Positions 41,601-51,255 of a stretch of 64,000 bases of DNA are shown here, piece after piece (position 1 is the stretch's first letter; every line of letters starts with the position of its first letter). Source of the stretch: Desulfatibacillum sp. (GTDB lineage: Bacteria > Desulfobacterota > Desulfobacteria > Desulfobacterales > Desulfatibacillaceae); NCBI GenBank assembly GCA_016342355.1, contig JAEINP010000015.1, positions 1 to 64,000 of the forward strand, in the 5' to 3' direction. Both the position numbers and the translations under genes were made by a program. Below the pieces are notes generated by a model. It was not told the origin of the DNA. It was given only the letters and a program-made list of their open reading frames with translations, and did not search any database.

Positions 41601-44228
41601 TCAGAGGTCTTCGACGATTTTGTAGGCCTTTTCCATGGCCTGGGAAAGAAGCTCGGGCTTGCTGCCTCCGGCCTGGGCCATGTCTGCCCGGCCTCCGCCG
41701 CCGCCTCCCACTTCCTGGGCTACCTGCTTGATGATTGCCCCTGCCTGGAATTGTTTGGTTAAATCCGGGGTGACCATGACAATGAGCAAGGCCTTGCCAT
41801 TCACCTCACTGCCAAGCACCACAATGCCTGACCCCAGTTTGTCCTTGAATTTGTCAGCCAGGTCGCGCATGGCTGCCGGGGAGTCCACTTCCACCTTTTT
41901 GGCGATCATCTTAACGCCCCGGACTTCCCGGATTTCATCGTCCACGCTTTCCGAGGCTTTGGCCGCAATTTTAGCCTTGAGGGCGTTGATTTCCTTTTCC
42001 TGCTGGCGCGTCTGAGCCAGGAGTTTTTCTATTTTGTCAGACAAGGTGTCTGGTTTTTCCTTCAGCAAGGCAGAAATGCGGCCTATATTGCCGGTCAAAC
42101 CATGGACATGGGCCACAGCGCCCGCGCCCGTCAGGGCTTCAATACGCCGGACGCCGGCAGCCACGCTGGATTCTCCCACGATGATGAAAAATCCCACGTC
42201 CCCGGAACGCTCTGTATGGGTTCCCCCGCAAAGCTCCTTGCTGAAACCTTCCATGGACACCACACGGACCGTATCCCCGTACTTTTCCTCGAACAGGGCC
42301 ATGGCGCCCGATTCCCGGGCTTTGTCCGCGTCCATTTCCACCGTGCTGACTGCCATGTTATCCCGAATGCGTTCGTTGACCAGTTCTTCTATCCTGATGG
42401 TTTCCTCGGGCGTAAGCGGCGAAAAATGGGTGAAGTCAAAACGCAGGCGATCCGGCCCCACCAAAGACCCTGCCTGCTTGACATGATCCCCCACAACCTC
42501 CCTAAGAGCCGCATGGAGCAAATGGGTGGCCGTGTGATTCCTGGCAATGGCCTGGCGCGTTTTTATGTCCACCTGCAAGTCCACTGCTTGGCCCTTGGCG
42601 ATTTTTCCCTTGAGCACCTTGCCTTCGTGGATAATCAGGCCCGTGGGGTCCTTGAGAGTCCGGGTGACTTCCATTTCCATGGCAGGTCCCAGAATACGGC
42701 CTACATCGCCCATCTGTCCGCCGGATTCGCCATAAAAAGGCGTGGCTTCCGTCACCACGGAAACTGCTTCCCCGGCCTGGGCCTCGACAACTTCCTTGCC
42801 GCCCTTAACCACGATAAGTACATTGGACGCGCCGACGGTGCCGTGGTAGCCTTGGAATTCGGATTTGATCCCCTGGCCGGAAAGGCTGGCAAAGGCCTCG
42901 CCAGCTCCTTCAAAGGCCACCGTAGAACGAGATTGGGCCTTCTGCTTTTTCATGCATTCCTGGAATCCGTCCCGGTCCAGGGTGAGGCCCTTGTCCCTGA
43001 CCACGTCTTCCACAATATCCACGGGAAACCCGAAGGTGTCGTACAATTTGAATATAACGTCCCCGCTGATTTCCTTTTGTCCTTTGGCTTCCAGTTCTCC
43101 CAGGGCTTCGTTAAGAACCCGCAGGCCGTTATCCAGGGTTTCGGAAAAACGGTTTTCTTCGTTCACAATCACATTGGTGATAAAATTCTGCCCTTCCACC
43201 AGAGCCGGGTAAGCCCCGCCCATGGACTGACAAACCGCTGAAACTGTCTCGTGGAGAAAGGTCTTGTTCAAGCCAAGCTGACGGCCGTAGCGGATGGCCC
43301 GGCGCATGATGCGCCTAAGCACATATCCCCGTCCTTCGTTGGAGGGCATAATTCCGTCACCCACTAAAAAGGCGGCGGCCCGGCTATGGTCGGCGATGAC
43401 CTTCATGCACACGTCGTCCGAGGGGGAATCCCCCATTTTTTTATCGGAAAGATCGCTAATTCGATTGAAAATAGGGGCGAACAGGTCGGTCCCGTAGTTG
43501 GTTTCGGTATTCTGCATGACCGAGCAAATACGCTCCAGGCCCATGCCCGTGTCAATGCTGGGCCGGGGCAGGGGAGTCATTTTGCCGGATTCATCCCGGT
43601 TAAACTGCATGAAAACCAGGTTCCAGATTTCCAGGTACCGGTCGCAATCGCAACCCACTTGGCAGTCCGGGCTGTCGCAACCATGGGCTTCGCCCCGGTC
43701 AATGTGGATTTCGCTGCAAGGGCCGCAAGGGCCGGTATCGCCCATGGACCAGAAATTATCCTTTTCACCCAAGCGAACGATGCGGTCTTCGGGCACTCCG
43801 ATTTTATCGCGCCAAAGAAGCCCTGCCTCGTCGTCTTCATGGAATATGGACACCCACAGCTTATCCGAAGGCAGGCCGAACTTGTTTACCAGCAGATCCC
43901 AGGAAAGCTCTATGGCCAGTTCCTTAAAATAATCCCCAAAGGAAAAATTGCCCAGCATTTCAAAAAAGGTATGATGCCGCGCCGTGTATCCTACGTTTTC
44001 CAGGTCGTTATGTTTTCCGCCCGCCCGGACGCATTTTTGGGAGGTTGCAGCCCGGGTGTAATCGCGCTTTTCTTCTCCCAGGAAGGTGCGTTTGAACTGC
44101 ACCATGCCTGCATTGGTAAAAAGAAGAGTGGGATCATCCTGGGGAACCAGGGACGAACTCTTGACCACCCTGTGATCATTTTTCTTAAAATACTCCAAAA
44201 ACGCGGAGCGGATTTCATTACCGGTCAT
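41601..44228 (-). CDS. alaS: alanyl-tRNA synthetase
   Basis: 875 residues from the ATG at 44226-44228, with GCAGGAG upstream. A longer frame to 44303 adds no family sequence. Class II synthetase features are clear: FLEYFKKNDHRVVKSSSLVP, MVQFKRTFLGEEKRDYTRAA, GPCGPCSEIHIDRG. The editing domain zinc ligands are in HTATHLLHAALREV and CGGTHTERSGDVG. A C-Ala domain with coiled coil ends in GGGGGGRADMAQAGG. It charges tRNA-Ala. It follows recA as in many Desulfobacterota, without an intervening recX. Confidence 0.98.
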   Translation of the reverse strand: MTGNEIRSAFLEYFKKNDHRVVKSSSLVPQDDPTLLFTNAGMVQFKRTFLGEEKRDYTRAATSQKCVRAGGKHNDLENVGYTARHHTFFEMLGNFSFGDYFKELAIELSWDLLVNKFGLPSDKLWVSIFHEDDEAGLLWRDKIGVPEDRIVRLGEKDNFWSMGDTGPCGPCSEIHIDRGEAHGCDSPDCQVGCDCDRYLEIWNLVFMQFNRDESGKMTPLPRPSIDTGMGLERICSVMQNTETNYGTDLFAPIFNRISDLSDKKMGDSPSDDVCMKVIADHSRAAAFLVGDGIMPSNEGRGYVLRRIMRRAIRYGRQLGLNKTFLHETVSAVCQSMGGAYPALVEGQNFITNVIVNEENRFSETLDNGLRVLNEALGELEAKGQKEISGDVIFKLYDTFGFPVDIVEDVVRDKGLTLDRDGFQECMKKQKAQSRSTVAFEGAGEAFASLSGQGIKSEFQGYHGTVGASNVLIVVKGGKEVVEAQAGEAVSVVTEATPFYGESGGQMGDVGRILGPAMEMEVTRTLKDPTGLIIHEGKVLKGKIAKGQAVDLQVDIKTRQAIARNHTATHLLHAALREVVGDHVKQAGSLVGPDRLRFDFTHFSPLTPEETIRIEELVNERIRDNMAVSTVEMDADKARESGAMALFEEKYGDTVRVVSMEGFSKELCGGTHTERSGDVGFFIIVGESSVAAGVRRIEALTGAGAVAHVHGLTGNIGRISALLKEKPDTLSDKIEKLLAQTRQQEKEINALKAKIAAKASESVDDEIREVRGVKMIAKKVEVDSPAAMRDLADKFKDKLGSGIVVLGSEVNGKALLIVMVTPDLTKQFQAGAIIKQVAQEVGGGGGGRADMAQAGGSKPELLSQAMEKAYKIVEDL

Positions 44229-44324
44229 GATTTCTCCTGCCTCCGGCAGGCCCATTGGCCCTGTCCCTTTTGAAAAAGGCTTTTGCCGAAGCTGTTGATA
44301 CACTGGCGAACAGTTAGTGGTGAA

Positions 44325-45389
44325 TTATTTTTTACCCTTGCCCGAACCCTCTTTGGGGGCCGGGGCCATTGCCTGAGTTTCATCCGAGGAATCCTCCCCG
44401 ATGCCCAGTTTCTCCCGGGTCATTTTCAAGGCCTTTTGGTACACTTCGGGGTTTTCCTTGAAAAACCGTTTAACGTTTTCCCTGCCCTGGCCAATTCTTT
44501 CACCGTCAAAAGAATACCAGGCCCCGCTTTTTTCAATGATTTCCAGGTTTACCCCGGCGTCCAGAAGATCTCCGGTTTTGGAAATCCCCTCGCCGTACAT
44601 GAGATCAAACTCAGCCTCCTTAAAAGGAGGAGCCATTTTATTTTTAACCACGCGGACCTTGGCCCGGTTGCCCACCGAATCGGTCCCTTCCTTGATGGCG
44701 CCTATCCTACGGATATCCAGGCGCACGGAGGCGTAGAATTTAAGGGCGTTGCCTCCTGTGGTGGTCTCGGGGTTGCCGAACATGACCCCGATTTTCATAC
44801 GGATCTGGTTGATGAAAATCAGACAGGTATGGGTCTTATTAATGGTGGCAGTGAGCTTGCGCAGGGCCTGGCTCATGAGGCGGGCCTGGAGTCCCATATG
44901 GGAATCGCCCATGTCTCCCTCGATTTCCGCCTTGGGCACGAGCGCAGCCACCGAGTCAATGACCAAAATGTCCACCGCCCCGCTACGAACCAGCATGTCC
45001 GCGATTTCCAGGGCCTGCTCTCCGGTATCGGGTTGGGAAACCAGCAATTCGTCGCAATTGACCCCCAATTTTTTGGCGTAGCCAACGTCCAGGGCATGCT
45101 CGGCGTCCACAAAGGCGGCTATGCCGCCCCGGGCCTGGGCTTCCGCCACAGCATGGAGGGCCAGGGTGGTCTTGCCGGAAGATTCCGGACCGTAGATCTC
45201 AACTATCCGGCCTCTGGGCAGGCCGCCGATTCCAAGGGCCAGGTCCAGGCCAATGGAGCCGCTTGGTATGACAGGCACTTTCATGGCGACCCGGTCGCCC
45301 AATTTCATGACCGAGCCTTTGCCGAACTGACGCTCAATCTGGCTTATGGCTGTATCCAGGGCTTTAGTCTTGTCCTCAGTGATTGTCAT
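44325..45389 (-). CDS. recA: recombinase RecA
   Basis: 354 residues, with GGAGG before the ATG. Walker [19 protein letters not shown], Walker [22 protein letters not shown]2/allosteric [20 protein letters not shown] and the DNA-binding loops are intact. The tail is Glu/Gly/Lys-rich (KEGSGKGKK). RecA forms filaments on single-stranded DNA for homologous recombination and triggers LexA cleavage. No canonical SOS box was visible in the 90 bases upstream. alaS follows 96 bases downstream. Confidence 0.98.
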   Translation of the reverse strand: MTITEDKTKALDTAISQIERQFGKGSVMKLGDRVAMKVPVIPSGSIGLDLALGIGGLPRGRIVEIYGPESSGKTTLALHAVAEAQARGGIAAFVDAEHALDVGYAKKLGVNCDELLVSQPDTGEQALEIADMLVRSGAVDILVIDSVAALVPKAEIEGDMGDSHMGLQARLMSQALRKLTATINKTHTCLIFINQIRMKIGVMFGNPETTTGGNALKFYASVRLDIRRIGAIKEGTDSVGNRAKVRVVKNKMAPPFKEAEFDLMYGEGISKTGDLLDAGVNLEIIEKSGAWYSFDGERIGQGRENVKRFFKENPEVYQKALKMTREKLGIGEDSSDETQAMAPAPKEGSGKGKK

Positions 45390-45478
45390 GCGTATCCTCC
45401 ATCCCCTTAAACGATGTGATTGCTGTTTCCCAAAAAAAATGGCCCATCCCTGTCCGCTTACGCTAATTCTCCGGCTGC

Positions 45479-46057
45479 TTAGCCGGTGTGTCCAAAAGAA
45501 GCCCGGGCAAGGGCGGTATAGACCGCACCTGCGGGCCTTAAATCACTCTTGAACAGGGTGATGCAATCCACTGTAAATGTTTGTGTTTCAAATATTCCAA
45601 CCTGATCCACGGCCTGCAACAATGCCTGGGGATTGATTGTCCCTTTGGCTCTGCCCAGAGTGATGTGGGCGCTAAACCGTTTTTTCTCATCCTCAAAGCC
45701 TAAAGGCTCCAAACCGGAAGCCAGGCAGGATGCCATTTTCCCCAGGTTGGCCGTATCTCCGGCCAATCCGGTCCAAAAAACCCGGGCTTTGGAAAAGCTA
45801 GGAAAAGCTCCAAATCCCTTGGCGGAAAAGGTCATGGGCGTAAATCCAGCCGCGCATTGTTCCATGACCCGCACAATCCCGTCAATATCGGATTGTAACA
45901 CATCTCCCAAAAACCGGAGGGTCAAATGCATTGCTTTGGGATTGACCCATCGGAAAGGAAAGCCTGTTCCCTTAAATCGCGCCTGGACCTCGCACACAGC
46001 CTGCTTTACTTCTCCAGGAATTTCCAGGGCAATGAATGTGCGGAACTTTTGGGGCAT
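45479..46057 (-). CDS. thpR: RNA 2',3'-cyclic phosphodiesterase (LigT/ThpR)
   Basis: 192 residues with both HxTx motifs of the 2H phosphoesterase fold: [11 protein letters not shown] (about residue 46) and [10 protein letters not shown] (about 130). The N-terminus [17 protein letters not shown] is typical. The enzyme opens 2',3'-cyclic phosphates on RNA ends, giving 2'-phosphates. It was first described as a 2'-5' RNA ligase. It lies between pgpA (24 bases upstream) and recA (about 90 bases downstream), probably in one transcript. Confidence 0.94.
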   Translation of the reverse strand: MPQKFRTFIALEIPGEVKQAVCEVQARFKGTGFPFRWVNPKAMHLTLRFLGDVLQSDIDGIVRVMEQCAAGFTPMTFSAKGFGAFPSFSKARVFWTGLAGDTANLGKMASCLASGLEPLGFEDEKKRFSAHITLGRAKGTINPQALLQAVDQVGIFETQTFTVDCITLFKSDLRPAGAVYTALARASFGHTG

Positions 46058-46081
46058 GAACGCGTCATCCCTATCAATCCA

Positions 46082-46549
46082 CTAAAAATAATGGAGAAAT
46101 ATCCTGAGGACCACCTGGGCGTAAATCCCGGCGGCCAAGTCATCGGCTACGATGCCCAATCCGCCTGAAAGCCCTTTATCCAGAGTGCTTACAGGAGGCG
46201 GCTTTAGAATGTCGAATAACCGGAACAGAACAAACCCGGCAATGGCCGCTTTGATTGAAAACGGCACTGCCAGCATGGTAACCAAATATCCCGCTACCTC
46301 GTCAATAACGATGGAACCAGGGTCTTTGGCGTTCATGGCCTTGGCAGCCTTGTCCGCAATGGGCACGGAAACTACGGCAAAACCGGCGACAAGGATTAAC
46401 GCCAATGGCCAGGAAAATACCCAGGCCTGCCAGACAACCCAGGCCAGGGGAATCCCCCACAGGGTTCCAAAGGTTCCTGGAGCAACGGGAATCCTGCCCA
46501 CATAGAAGCCCGTAGCCAGAAACACCGGCCATTTTTTTCCTGTATCCAT
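46082..46549 (-). CDS. pgpA: phosphatidylglycerophosphatase A
   Basis: 155 residues with PgpA landmarks: ATGFYVGRIPVAPGTFGTLW, PIADKAAKAMNAKDPGSIVI (metal-site DPGSIVIDE), and GFVLFRLFDILKPPPVSTLD followed by GGLGIVADD. It is an integral inner-membrane enzyme that removes phosphate from phosphatidylglycerophosphate to make phosphatidylglycerol. thpR follows 24 bases downstream. Confidence 0.95.
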   Translation of the reverse strand: MDTGKKWPVFLATGFYVGRIPVAPGTFGTLWGIPLAWVVWQAWVFSWPLALILVAGFAVVSVPIADKAAKAMNAKDPGSIVIDEVAGYLVTMLAVPFSIKAAIAGFVLFRLFDILKPPPVSTLDKGLSGGLGIVADDLAAGIYAQVVLRIFLHYF

Positions 46550-46559
46550 CCGGGTTTAT

Positions 46560-46829
46560 CTATATTTTACCCCCTGATTTGTCAAGGGCTTTGGCGACAG
46601 GCAAGCTCTGTTCGAAATGGGGCCAATCCCCTGCTTTCATGAAGGATGGATCTCCCTTGATGGATAAACAAGGCCCGCAAACGCCCAGTGCGGCATCCTT
46701 TTGCCGGAGCCTCTGTAGCATGGCCGACAATATTTCTTGACTGTCATCTGAAATTGTTCTTAATATTGCCCATTCATCATATCCATTTTGCCACAAAGCA
46801 ACCACAGGAGGTTCACTTGAAGAAATCAT
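46560..46829 (-). CDS. possible small protein upstream of pgpA
   Basis: 89 residues with a CGPC motif (AALGVCGPCLSIKGDP) and otherwise unrecognised sequence. The frame ends 10 bases before pgpA, which suits an operon. However, its start lies on the complement of the AGGAGG and TTG start of the OmpW-like gene, and no ribosome binding site precedes it. It may be a chance frame. Confidence 0.35.
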   Translation of the reverse strand: MISSSEPPVVALWQNGYDEWAILRTISDDSQEILSAMLQRLRQKDAALGVCGPCLSIKGDPSFMKAGDWPHFEQSLPVAKALDKSGGKI

Positions 46830-47470
46830 TTTTCGCCATTTTAATAGTCATTTGCCTTTTGACATTACCGCAGGGAGCATTCGCCCAGGACTCCACCAGT
46901 AAGTTCGGGATTGGAGCTGAAATTTCCTTTAACAAAATCTTCGACTACAATGTGGACAATGAAATTGATCAGGAACGCTCTTTTGACGGGACTGCCATGC
47001 CCGGTGTGAACCTGACCTATTTTTTCAACCAGTATTTTTCAACCGAACTCACTGTGGCTTACGCAAAAACAGACATGGAACTGGAATCCAAGGGCGTTTC
47101 CATGAAAGAGGGGGAACTTGAGCAGACGCCATTGATGCTCACCTTCCGGGCCCATATGCCCACGGAGACCATCCTCAGCCCTTACATCGGAGCTGGCTTA
47201 ACCTATTATTTCAACGAATTTGACATGTCAGACACCCTTATCCGGAAAAGTCCGGCAAGAACCTCCATCACCCCGGATGACGGGCTGGGTTATCACGTTA
47301 ACCTGGGAATGGAAATTTTCGCCACCGACAACCTGGCCTTTGACCTGGACGCAAAATACACTTGGTACGAAGAGGAGTTCGAAGTTTCCTCCCCGGGCAG
47401 GGTAGGTTACGATGAAAAAATTGAATTGGATTCCTTCTCCGTGGGTGTTGGGATGAAGTATTATTTCTAA
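46817..47470 (+). CDS. OmpW-like outer-membrane beta-barrel protein
   Basis: 217 residues from a TTG at 46817, chosen because AGGAGG lies 6 bases upstream and the frame then begins with a proper signal peptide (KKSFFAILIVICLLTLPQGAFAQ). An upstream ATG at 46688 would bury it. The mature protein has alternating beta-strand pattern and OmpW-type segments (PGVNLTYFFNQYFSTELTVA, PYIGAGLTYYFNEFD, GYHVNLGMEIFATDNLAFDL) and ends in an outer-membrane Phe (VGVGMKYYF). OmpW forms an eight-strand barrel for hydrophobic small molecules. It is monocistronic with its own terminator. Confidence 0.85.
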   Translation: MKKSFFAILIVICLLTLPQGAFAQDSTSKFGIGAEISFNKIFDYNVDNEIDQERSFDGTAMPGVNLTYFFNQYFSTELTVAYAKTDMELESKGVSMKEGELEQTPLMLTFRAHMPTETILSPYIGAGLTYYFNEFDMSDTLIRKSPARTSITPDDGLGYHVNLGMEIFATDNLAFDLDAKYTWYEEEFEVSSPGRVGYDEKIELDSFSVGVGMKYYF

Positions 47471-47495
47471 AAGGCGATCTTTCTCTGGAAAAGAT

Positions 47496-47540
47496 GGCCG
47501 GTTCCGGAGCTGTTTTGACGGAACCGGCCTTATTTTTTTT
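47496..47540 (+). terminator. rho-independent terminator after the OmpW-like gene
   Basis: GGCCGGTTCCG (47496-47506) pairs with CGGAACCGGCC (47519-47529) and is followed by TTATTTTTTTT. It lies 25 bases after the stop. The remaining gap to 47710 shows nothing recognisable. Confidence 0.92.
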
Positions 47541-47709
47541 CTGCATATTACCGGGAGCAGGGTTTATTTCTATCGCTGTTAGCAAATTCGGCCTTAGTCC
47601 CTTGATATTTGTGCTTTGAAAATCACCACACGTGAAAAAATGGAATTAAATATCGCTCCCCGTAATAGAAGGGCAAAAGCCTTTTGCCCTCCGATTCATG
47701 CCTGCTGGT

Positions 47710-49560
47710 CTAATGGCTACTGCTTTGATGGCTAAAGCCATGACCATAAACTATATCATCCCGCACAACCTTTGCAGCCGAAAATTCTTCCAGAAGCCTT
47801 TCCACACATTCCTGGCTTGCAGCGTTTTCCTCGATAATGCCTTTCACGCAGTTTCCCCATGGCAAAAGCCATACCTGGCAATCCTGGTCATGGAGAACTC
47901 GTCCATTAATGGCCGTGGTCCCTGAAAACAGGTTTTGTCCAATAAAACAATCAGGGATTTGCAGATCAAGCATCCACAGCAATGTCGGGGCGACATCCGA
48001 AAGATCCCCTTGTGTCTGGGCGGGAATATCTATTGGAAAGGGAGTGTAAATAACCAACGGAACCTGATAGCCAAATATGTCCTTATTCGGATCCTCCGCA
48101 ATCTTGAAGCCTAAAAACGGCAGGTTGGCGGAGTCCATTCTCACGGAGTGATCTCCAAAGAAAATAATAATTGATCTGTTCCGCAATTCCCCCAACTGAT
48201 TCCAAAAATCTTCCAGGGCGGAGTCGCAATCCTGCATGCAGCTAAGATAACGGGCGGCGTCGGAATCGATCCCGGGGAAGCGCTGTTTCATACACTCAAT
48301 GCCTTCTTTAGTGGCAGGGAAGGGAGCGTGGCCGGAAAGAGTGACAATAAAACTGAAAAATGGCTCTTGGATTTGTTTGATTTTTTTAACGGTCTGGGCC
48401 AGGAAACTCCTGTCTGAAATTCCCAAGCCGATAATTGAAGTCGAGTCGAAGGATTCTTTGGCGCAGTAGCGGTCAAATCCTAGCTGCCTATAGGCTTCTT
48501 CACGATTCCAAAACCCCGCGCTGTTGCCATGAAAAGCCAGGGTTTCATAATCCGCCTGACCCAACACACTGGCAAGGCTCTGGTAGCTCCTATCCATATG
48601 TCCGCTGTATATCTTTTGCATTCCATTTGTCGCAGGGAGACTTGAGCACAAGGTCATAAACTCACTGGAACAGGTGTTGCCTCCGCGGGTTGGAGAAAGA
48701 ATCCTGGTGCTGTAGAAACTCCCTTGTTTTAATGAGGAAATAAAAGGGGCCACAGTCCTGCCATCTCCAGCCTCAATAGCTAATCGGCCCATTGATTCCA
48801 TAAGCACAAGGATGATGTTGGGGCGCATTTTTTCAGAAGGGGCAGAGATTTTTTTACGGCGTGACTTAAGAATGTCCACCGCTTCGCGGAGTTGGCGGGA
48901 ATCCGGCGTATTGTGCCTTTTCTCCAGATCGTTGAGGAAAGAGAACGCAAAGGAATAAATCGGGCCATGCCTGGTTATTTCAGTTTTCGGGTCCGCATAT
49001 TCCGGAGTCCAGGGCCTGGAAGCGCCTTGTATGTGCAACTCCAACGAGAAAAACAGTATCGCCGCCAATGCCCCAAGACAAATCAGACGGAACCGTATTT
49101 TTTCAGTAGGGACGGGCAAGAAAAATGGCGCCGCCAAATCGGCGAGCAGCAATAGTCTTAGGGGCGAGGCTCCTTTTATCAGCCATGCCCCCACCTGCAA
49201 GGATTCATTCCAATTCACCAAATCAGACGGAACCAGTGGAGAACCAGTCAATTCCGATTTGTTGAGGGCAGCAAACCAAAAAACATTAAACACCAATAGG
49301 ACTGTAAAAAATGCCCAACGAAAAGGAAGAACCAAACACCCGAGACAAAAAATGGAAGTAATACAAAAAAAATTGAGGAACAGGCCTTTATAGTCAAAAA
49401 CCTCCATAGCGCCAAAACCTGAAGCCATTGGGACAATCTGCATTTTGAAGGCAAGGAATGCCATGCACAGGGTTGCCATGATCAGGGGATAACCCCGGGC
49501 TTTCCAGGCATGGATAAGACCTATTGCATCCTTATGCTGCTTTATTTCGGGGACTGTCAT
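47710..49560 (-). CDS. LtaS/OpgB-like phosphoglycerol transferase (membrane sulfatase-fold enzyme)
   Basis: 616 residues. Four to five N-terminal membrane segments (about 27-180) precede an alkaline phosphatase-fold domain. The metal-site start is NIILVLMESMGRL. The catalytic threonine is in SPTRGGNTCSSEFMTLCSSL, equivalent to the QGKTSDAEF-type motif of lipoteichoic acid synthase. Further metal-site segments are SGHAPFP and FFGDHSV. Relatives transfer glycerol-phosphate from phosphatidylglycerol to glycans or polymers in the periplasm. Its start overlaps the stop of the GDPD-like gene (ATGA), so the two act together. The acceptor is unknown. Confidence 0.87.
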   Translation of the reverse strand: MTVPEIKQHKDAIGLIHAWKARGYPLIMATLCMAFLAFKMQIVPMASGFGAMEVFDYKGLFLNFFCITSIFCLGCLVLPFRWAFFTVLLVFNVFWFAALNKSELTGSPLVPSDLVNWNESLQVGAWLIKGASPLRLLLLADLAAPFFLPVPTEKIRFRLICLGALAAILFFSLELHIQGASRPWTPEYADPKTEITRHGPIYSFAFSFLNDLEKRHNTPDSRQLREAVDILKSRRKKISAPSEKMRPNIILVLMESMGRLAIEAGDGRTVAPFISSLKQGSFYSTRILSPTRGGNTCSSEFMTLCSSLPATNGMQKIYSGHMDRSYQSLASVLGQADYETLAFHGNSAGFWNREEAYRQLGFDRYCAKESFDSTSIIGLGISDRSFLAQTVKKIKQIQEPFFSFIVTLSGHAPFPATKEGIECMKQRFPGIDSDAARYLSCMQDCDSALEDFWNQLGELRNRSIIIFFGDHSVRMDSANLPFLGFKIAEDPNKDIFGYQVPLVIYTPFPIDIPAQTQGDLSDVAPTLLWMLDLQIPDCFIGQNLFSGTTAINGRVLHDQDCQVWLLPWGNCVKGIIEENAASQECVERLLEEFSAAKVVRDDIVYGHGFSHQSSSH

Positions 49561-50342
49561 GGTTGGCTTGCCGGAGCTACATGGTCTGTATAAAAGCCAA
49601 ACACCCCCTTTTTTTCAAGCGACCGCATTTTCTCGGCGCTATTGACAGTATGGACAAAAACCCGTTGGCCTTGATGGGAAAGGACTTGCGCGAAATCCTG
49701 CTTCAGAGCCCTTGGGACGGGCATTGTCAGTCCATAAAGAGGTGCTTTTTCGGCAAACGCCAGGATATCTCTATTGGGCAATGAGCATCTGTACAAGGTA
49801 AAAATAATATGCTCAAATCCCAAGGTACGCACTGCTTCATATTCCTCCGGGGAATAAATCTGAGGCAAAAAGCGATTAGTTAAGCCGGGAAGCCTTTCAC
49901 TAATCATGGTCAACCCCTTGATGTTGTCGTCCTTGATATCTGTGACTATCAAAGCATCCGGATATTGCTCCATCCAATGTTCCAGGCCATCCAGATCTAA
50001 CTGCCGCCAACCTGAGCGGGTTCTGGCGGCCATGAACTCAGCCCTGGTCATTCGGCCTGTCAATACACTGGAATCAAAATACAATTTCAAAGACTTGCCC
50101 CAATCATGAAGCAGAACCAAATCATTGTCGGAAGTCATGGACATATCTAATTCAAACAGCCTATACCCCTTTGAGTAATTGAGGTTCAAGGCCTCCAGGG
50201 AATTGGTGTACTTCTGTCCATTGTAGGCTCCACCCGCATGAGCCACAAGGCATTCCACAGGCAAGTCTATGGATTTGGAACAGCTCAGGACCAATAAGAG
50301 AGCTGACATTCCAAAAATAAATTGTAATTTATTAAAAGCCAT
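49557..50342 (-). CDS. glycerophosphodiester phosphodiesterase-like lipoprotein
   Basis: 261 residues. The N-terminus carries lipobox LLVLSC (Cys21). The TIM-barrel GDPD fold shows LVAHAGGAYNGQKYTNSLEA (usual HRG...PENT replaced by HAGG...YTNS), FELDMSMTSDNDLVLLHD (metal-binding ExD and catalytic-type His) and VFVHTVNS near the end. It is predicted to sit in a membrane facing the periplasm and cleave glycerophosphodiesters. It is coupled to the LtaS/OpgB-like enzyme, a possible make-and-recycle pair for glycerophosphate polymers (inference). The altered HRG motif leaves activity open. Confidence 0.8.
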   Translation of the reverse strand: MAFNKLQFIFGMSALLLVLSCSKSIDLPVECLVAHAGGAYNGQKYTNSLEALNLNYSKGYRLFELDMSMTSDNDLVLLHDWGKSLKLYFDSSVLTGRMTRAEFMAARTRSGWRQLDLDGLEHWMEQYPDALIVTDIKDDNIKGLTMISERLPGLTNRFLPQIYSPEEYEAVRTLGFEHIIFTLYRCSLPNRDILAFAEKAPLYGLTMPVPRALKQDFAQVLSHQGQRVFVHTVNSAEKMRSLEKKGVFGFYTDHVAPASQP

Positions 50343-50716
50343 ACAAGCCCTTCCAGAGCGGGAGCGCTTGTTTTTCAGACCAAGGCCTTTCTTGGGGGAG
50401 GTGGGAAGGAAAATTCAATGGTTCCGAAAAAGGAATCCTGCGGACCTGGAGAATGCCTGGACATTTATGCGCCCAACTATGCATGTCTACCCCCCTCCCC
50501 TGAAAAACGTCTTTGCACAGGCCAGTGTCACTCCGGCCACCACCCACTATTCAATAGTTTCTCTATAAAGAGCCAATTGCAAAACCCTTTTGGAAAAAGA
50601 TATTTCGGCCGGGACAAAATGACTATTTTTGATTTAATAATCTGAAATAATTTGATAAATTTGAAAAAGCATACTATTTTGTCAATTAAATTAACAGTCT
50701 AAGAAACGAGGTGAAC
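50343..50716. other. intergenic region upstream of the GDPD-like gene and mobile-element remnant
   Basis: No gene or RNA family was recognised. It should hold the promoter for the minus-strand GDPD/LtaS-like pair. The part from 50620 to 50710 is very AT-rich and marks the edge of the decayed mobile DNA. Confidence 0.5.
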
Positions 50717-50880
50717 ATGCATACTCTCTCCAAGATGTGGCATAGCATACAAGGCAGCCTTTTTCCATGGCTGGAAGAAGAATTGGATCCGTTGACGGAA
50801 AAACAGCAGGACCACGCCAGTTACTGGGTAGGCTATAAACTCCACGCAGATGTCATAGATGGGGATATTCCGGAAGGTAT
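50717..50880 (+). pseudogene. remnant of a DDE transposase with internal deletion
   Basis: The ATG at 50717 (GAGG upstream) begins with a transposase N-terminus (LSKMWHSIQGSLFPWLEEEL, PLTEKQQ). After about 35 residues it jumps to ASYWVGYKLHADVIDGDIPE, which in intact IS5/IS4-like DDE transposases lies some 150-200 residues later. The central catalytic part is missing and the frame then enters integrase-derived DNA, so the gene is dead. Confidence 0.7.
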
Positions 50881-51228
50881 AATGATCGGGTCATGGACAA
50901 GCTCTGGGTATTCTGGCATACCTATTGGAGCCGGAAACATGGGCAGTGGACCAGCGGACCCTATATCTGGATAGAAAAAAGTTCATGGCTGGTTTGTGCG
51001 CTAAGGCAGGCGTCAGGTACTTTCGGTTTCATGCTATCCGGCATGTCGGGTCGTCTCTGATGGATGCCAGCAATCTGCCCATAGGTTCCATCCAAAGGAT
51101 TTTGGGGCATGAAAACCGGTCAACTACCGAGATATATTTACATAGCGTTGGAGACTCAGAAAGGGTCGCTATGGCTATTTATGAGGATGCTCGTGTGAGA
51201 AGTTCACACAAAAAAAAGGGATTAACCG
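50881..51228 (+). pseudogene. remnant of a tyrosine recombinase (integrase) C-terminal domain with frameshift
   Basis: In one frame from about 50886 the DNA reads VMDKLWVFWHTYWSRKHGQW. Near 50960 the integrase sequence shifts to another frame: DRKKFMAGLCAKAGVRYFRF, then HAIRH (HxxR box) and ILGHENRSTTEIYLHSVG with the nucleophile Tyr. The N-terminal half is missing. The end runs into the terminator of the tRNA-Arg gene, as expected for an integrase of an element inserted at that tRNA. Confidence 0.8.
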
Positions 51229-51247
51229 GCGATCCGGCTAACCCCTT
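51210..51247 (-). terminator. rho-independent terminator of tRNA-Arg
   Basis: On the minus strand AAGGGGTTAGCCGG (51247-51234), loop ATCG and CCGGTTAATCCCTT (51229-51216) make a 14-bp stem with two G-T pairs, followed by eight T. It starts 9 bases after the tRNA 3' end. Confidence 0.88.
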
Positions 51248-51255
51248 GGTATTTT

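Noticed and set aside
42102-43241. Long open frame on the plus strand opposite alaS (379 codons)
   Set aside because: It lies antisense to a complete, conserved alanyl-tRNA synthetase gene. It has no ribosome binding site and no recognisable family.
44283-45410. Long open frame on the plus strand opposite recA (375 codons)
   Set aside because: It is antisense to intact recA and reflects its codon bias.
45390-45478. Possible LexA/SOS box before recA (and at 20275-20413 before dinB)
   Set aside because: No CTG-N10-CAG or other clear palindrome was seen. LexA sites of this group differ, so absence is not proof.
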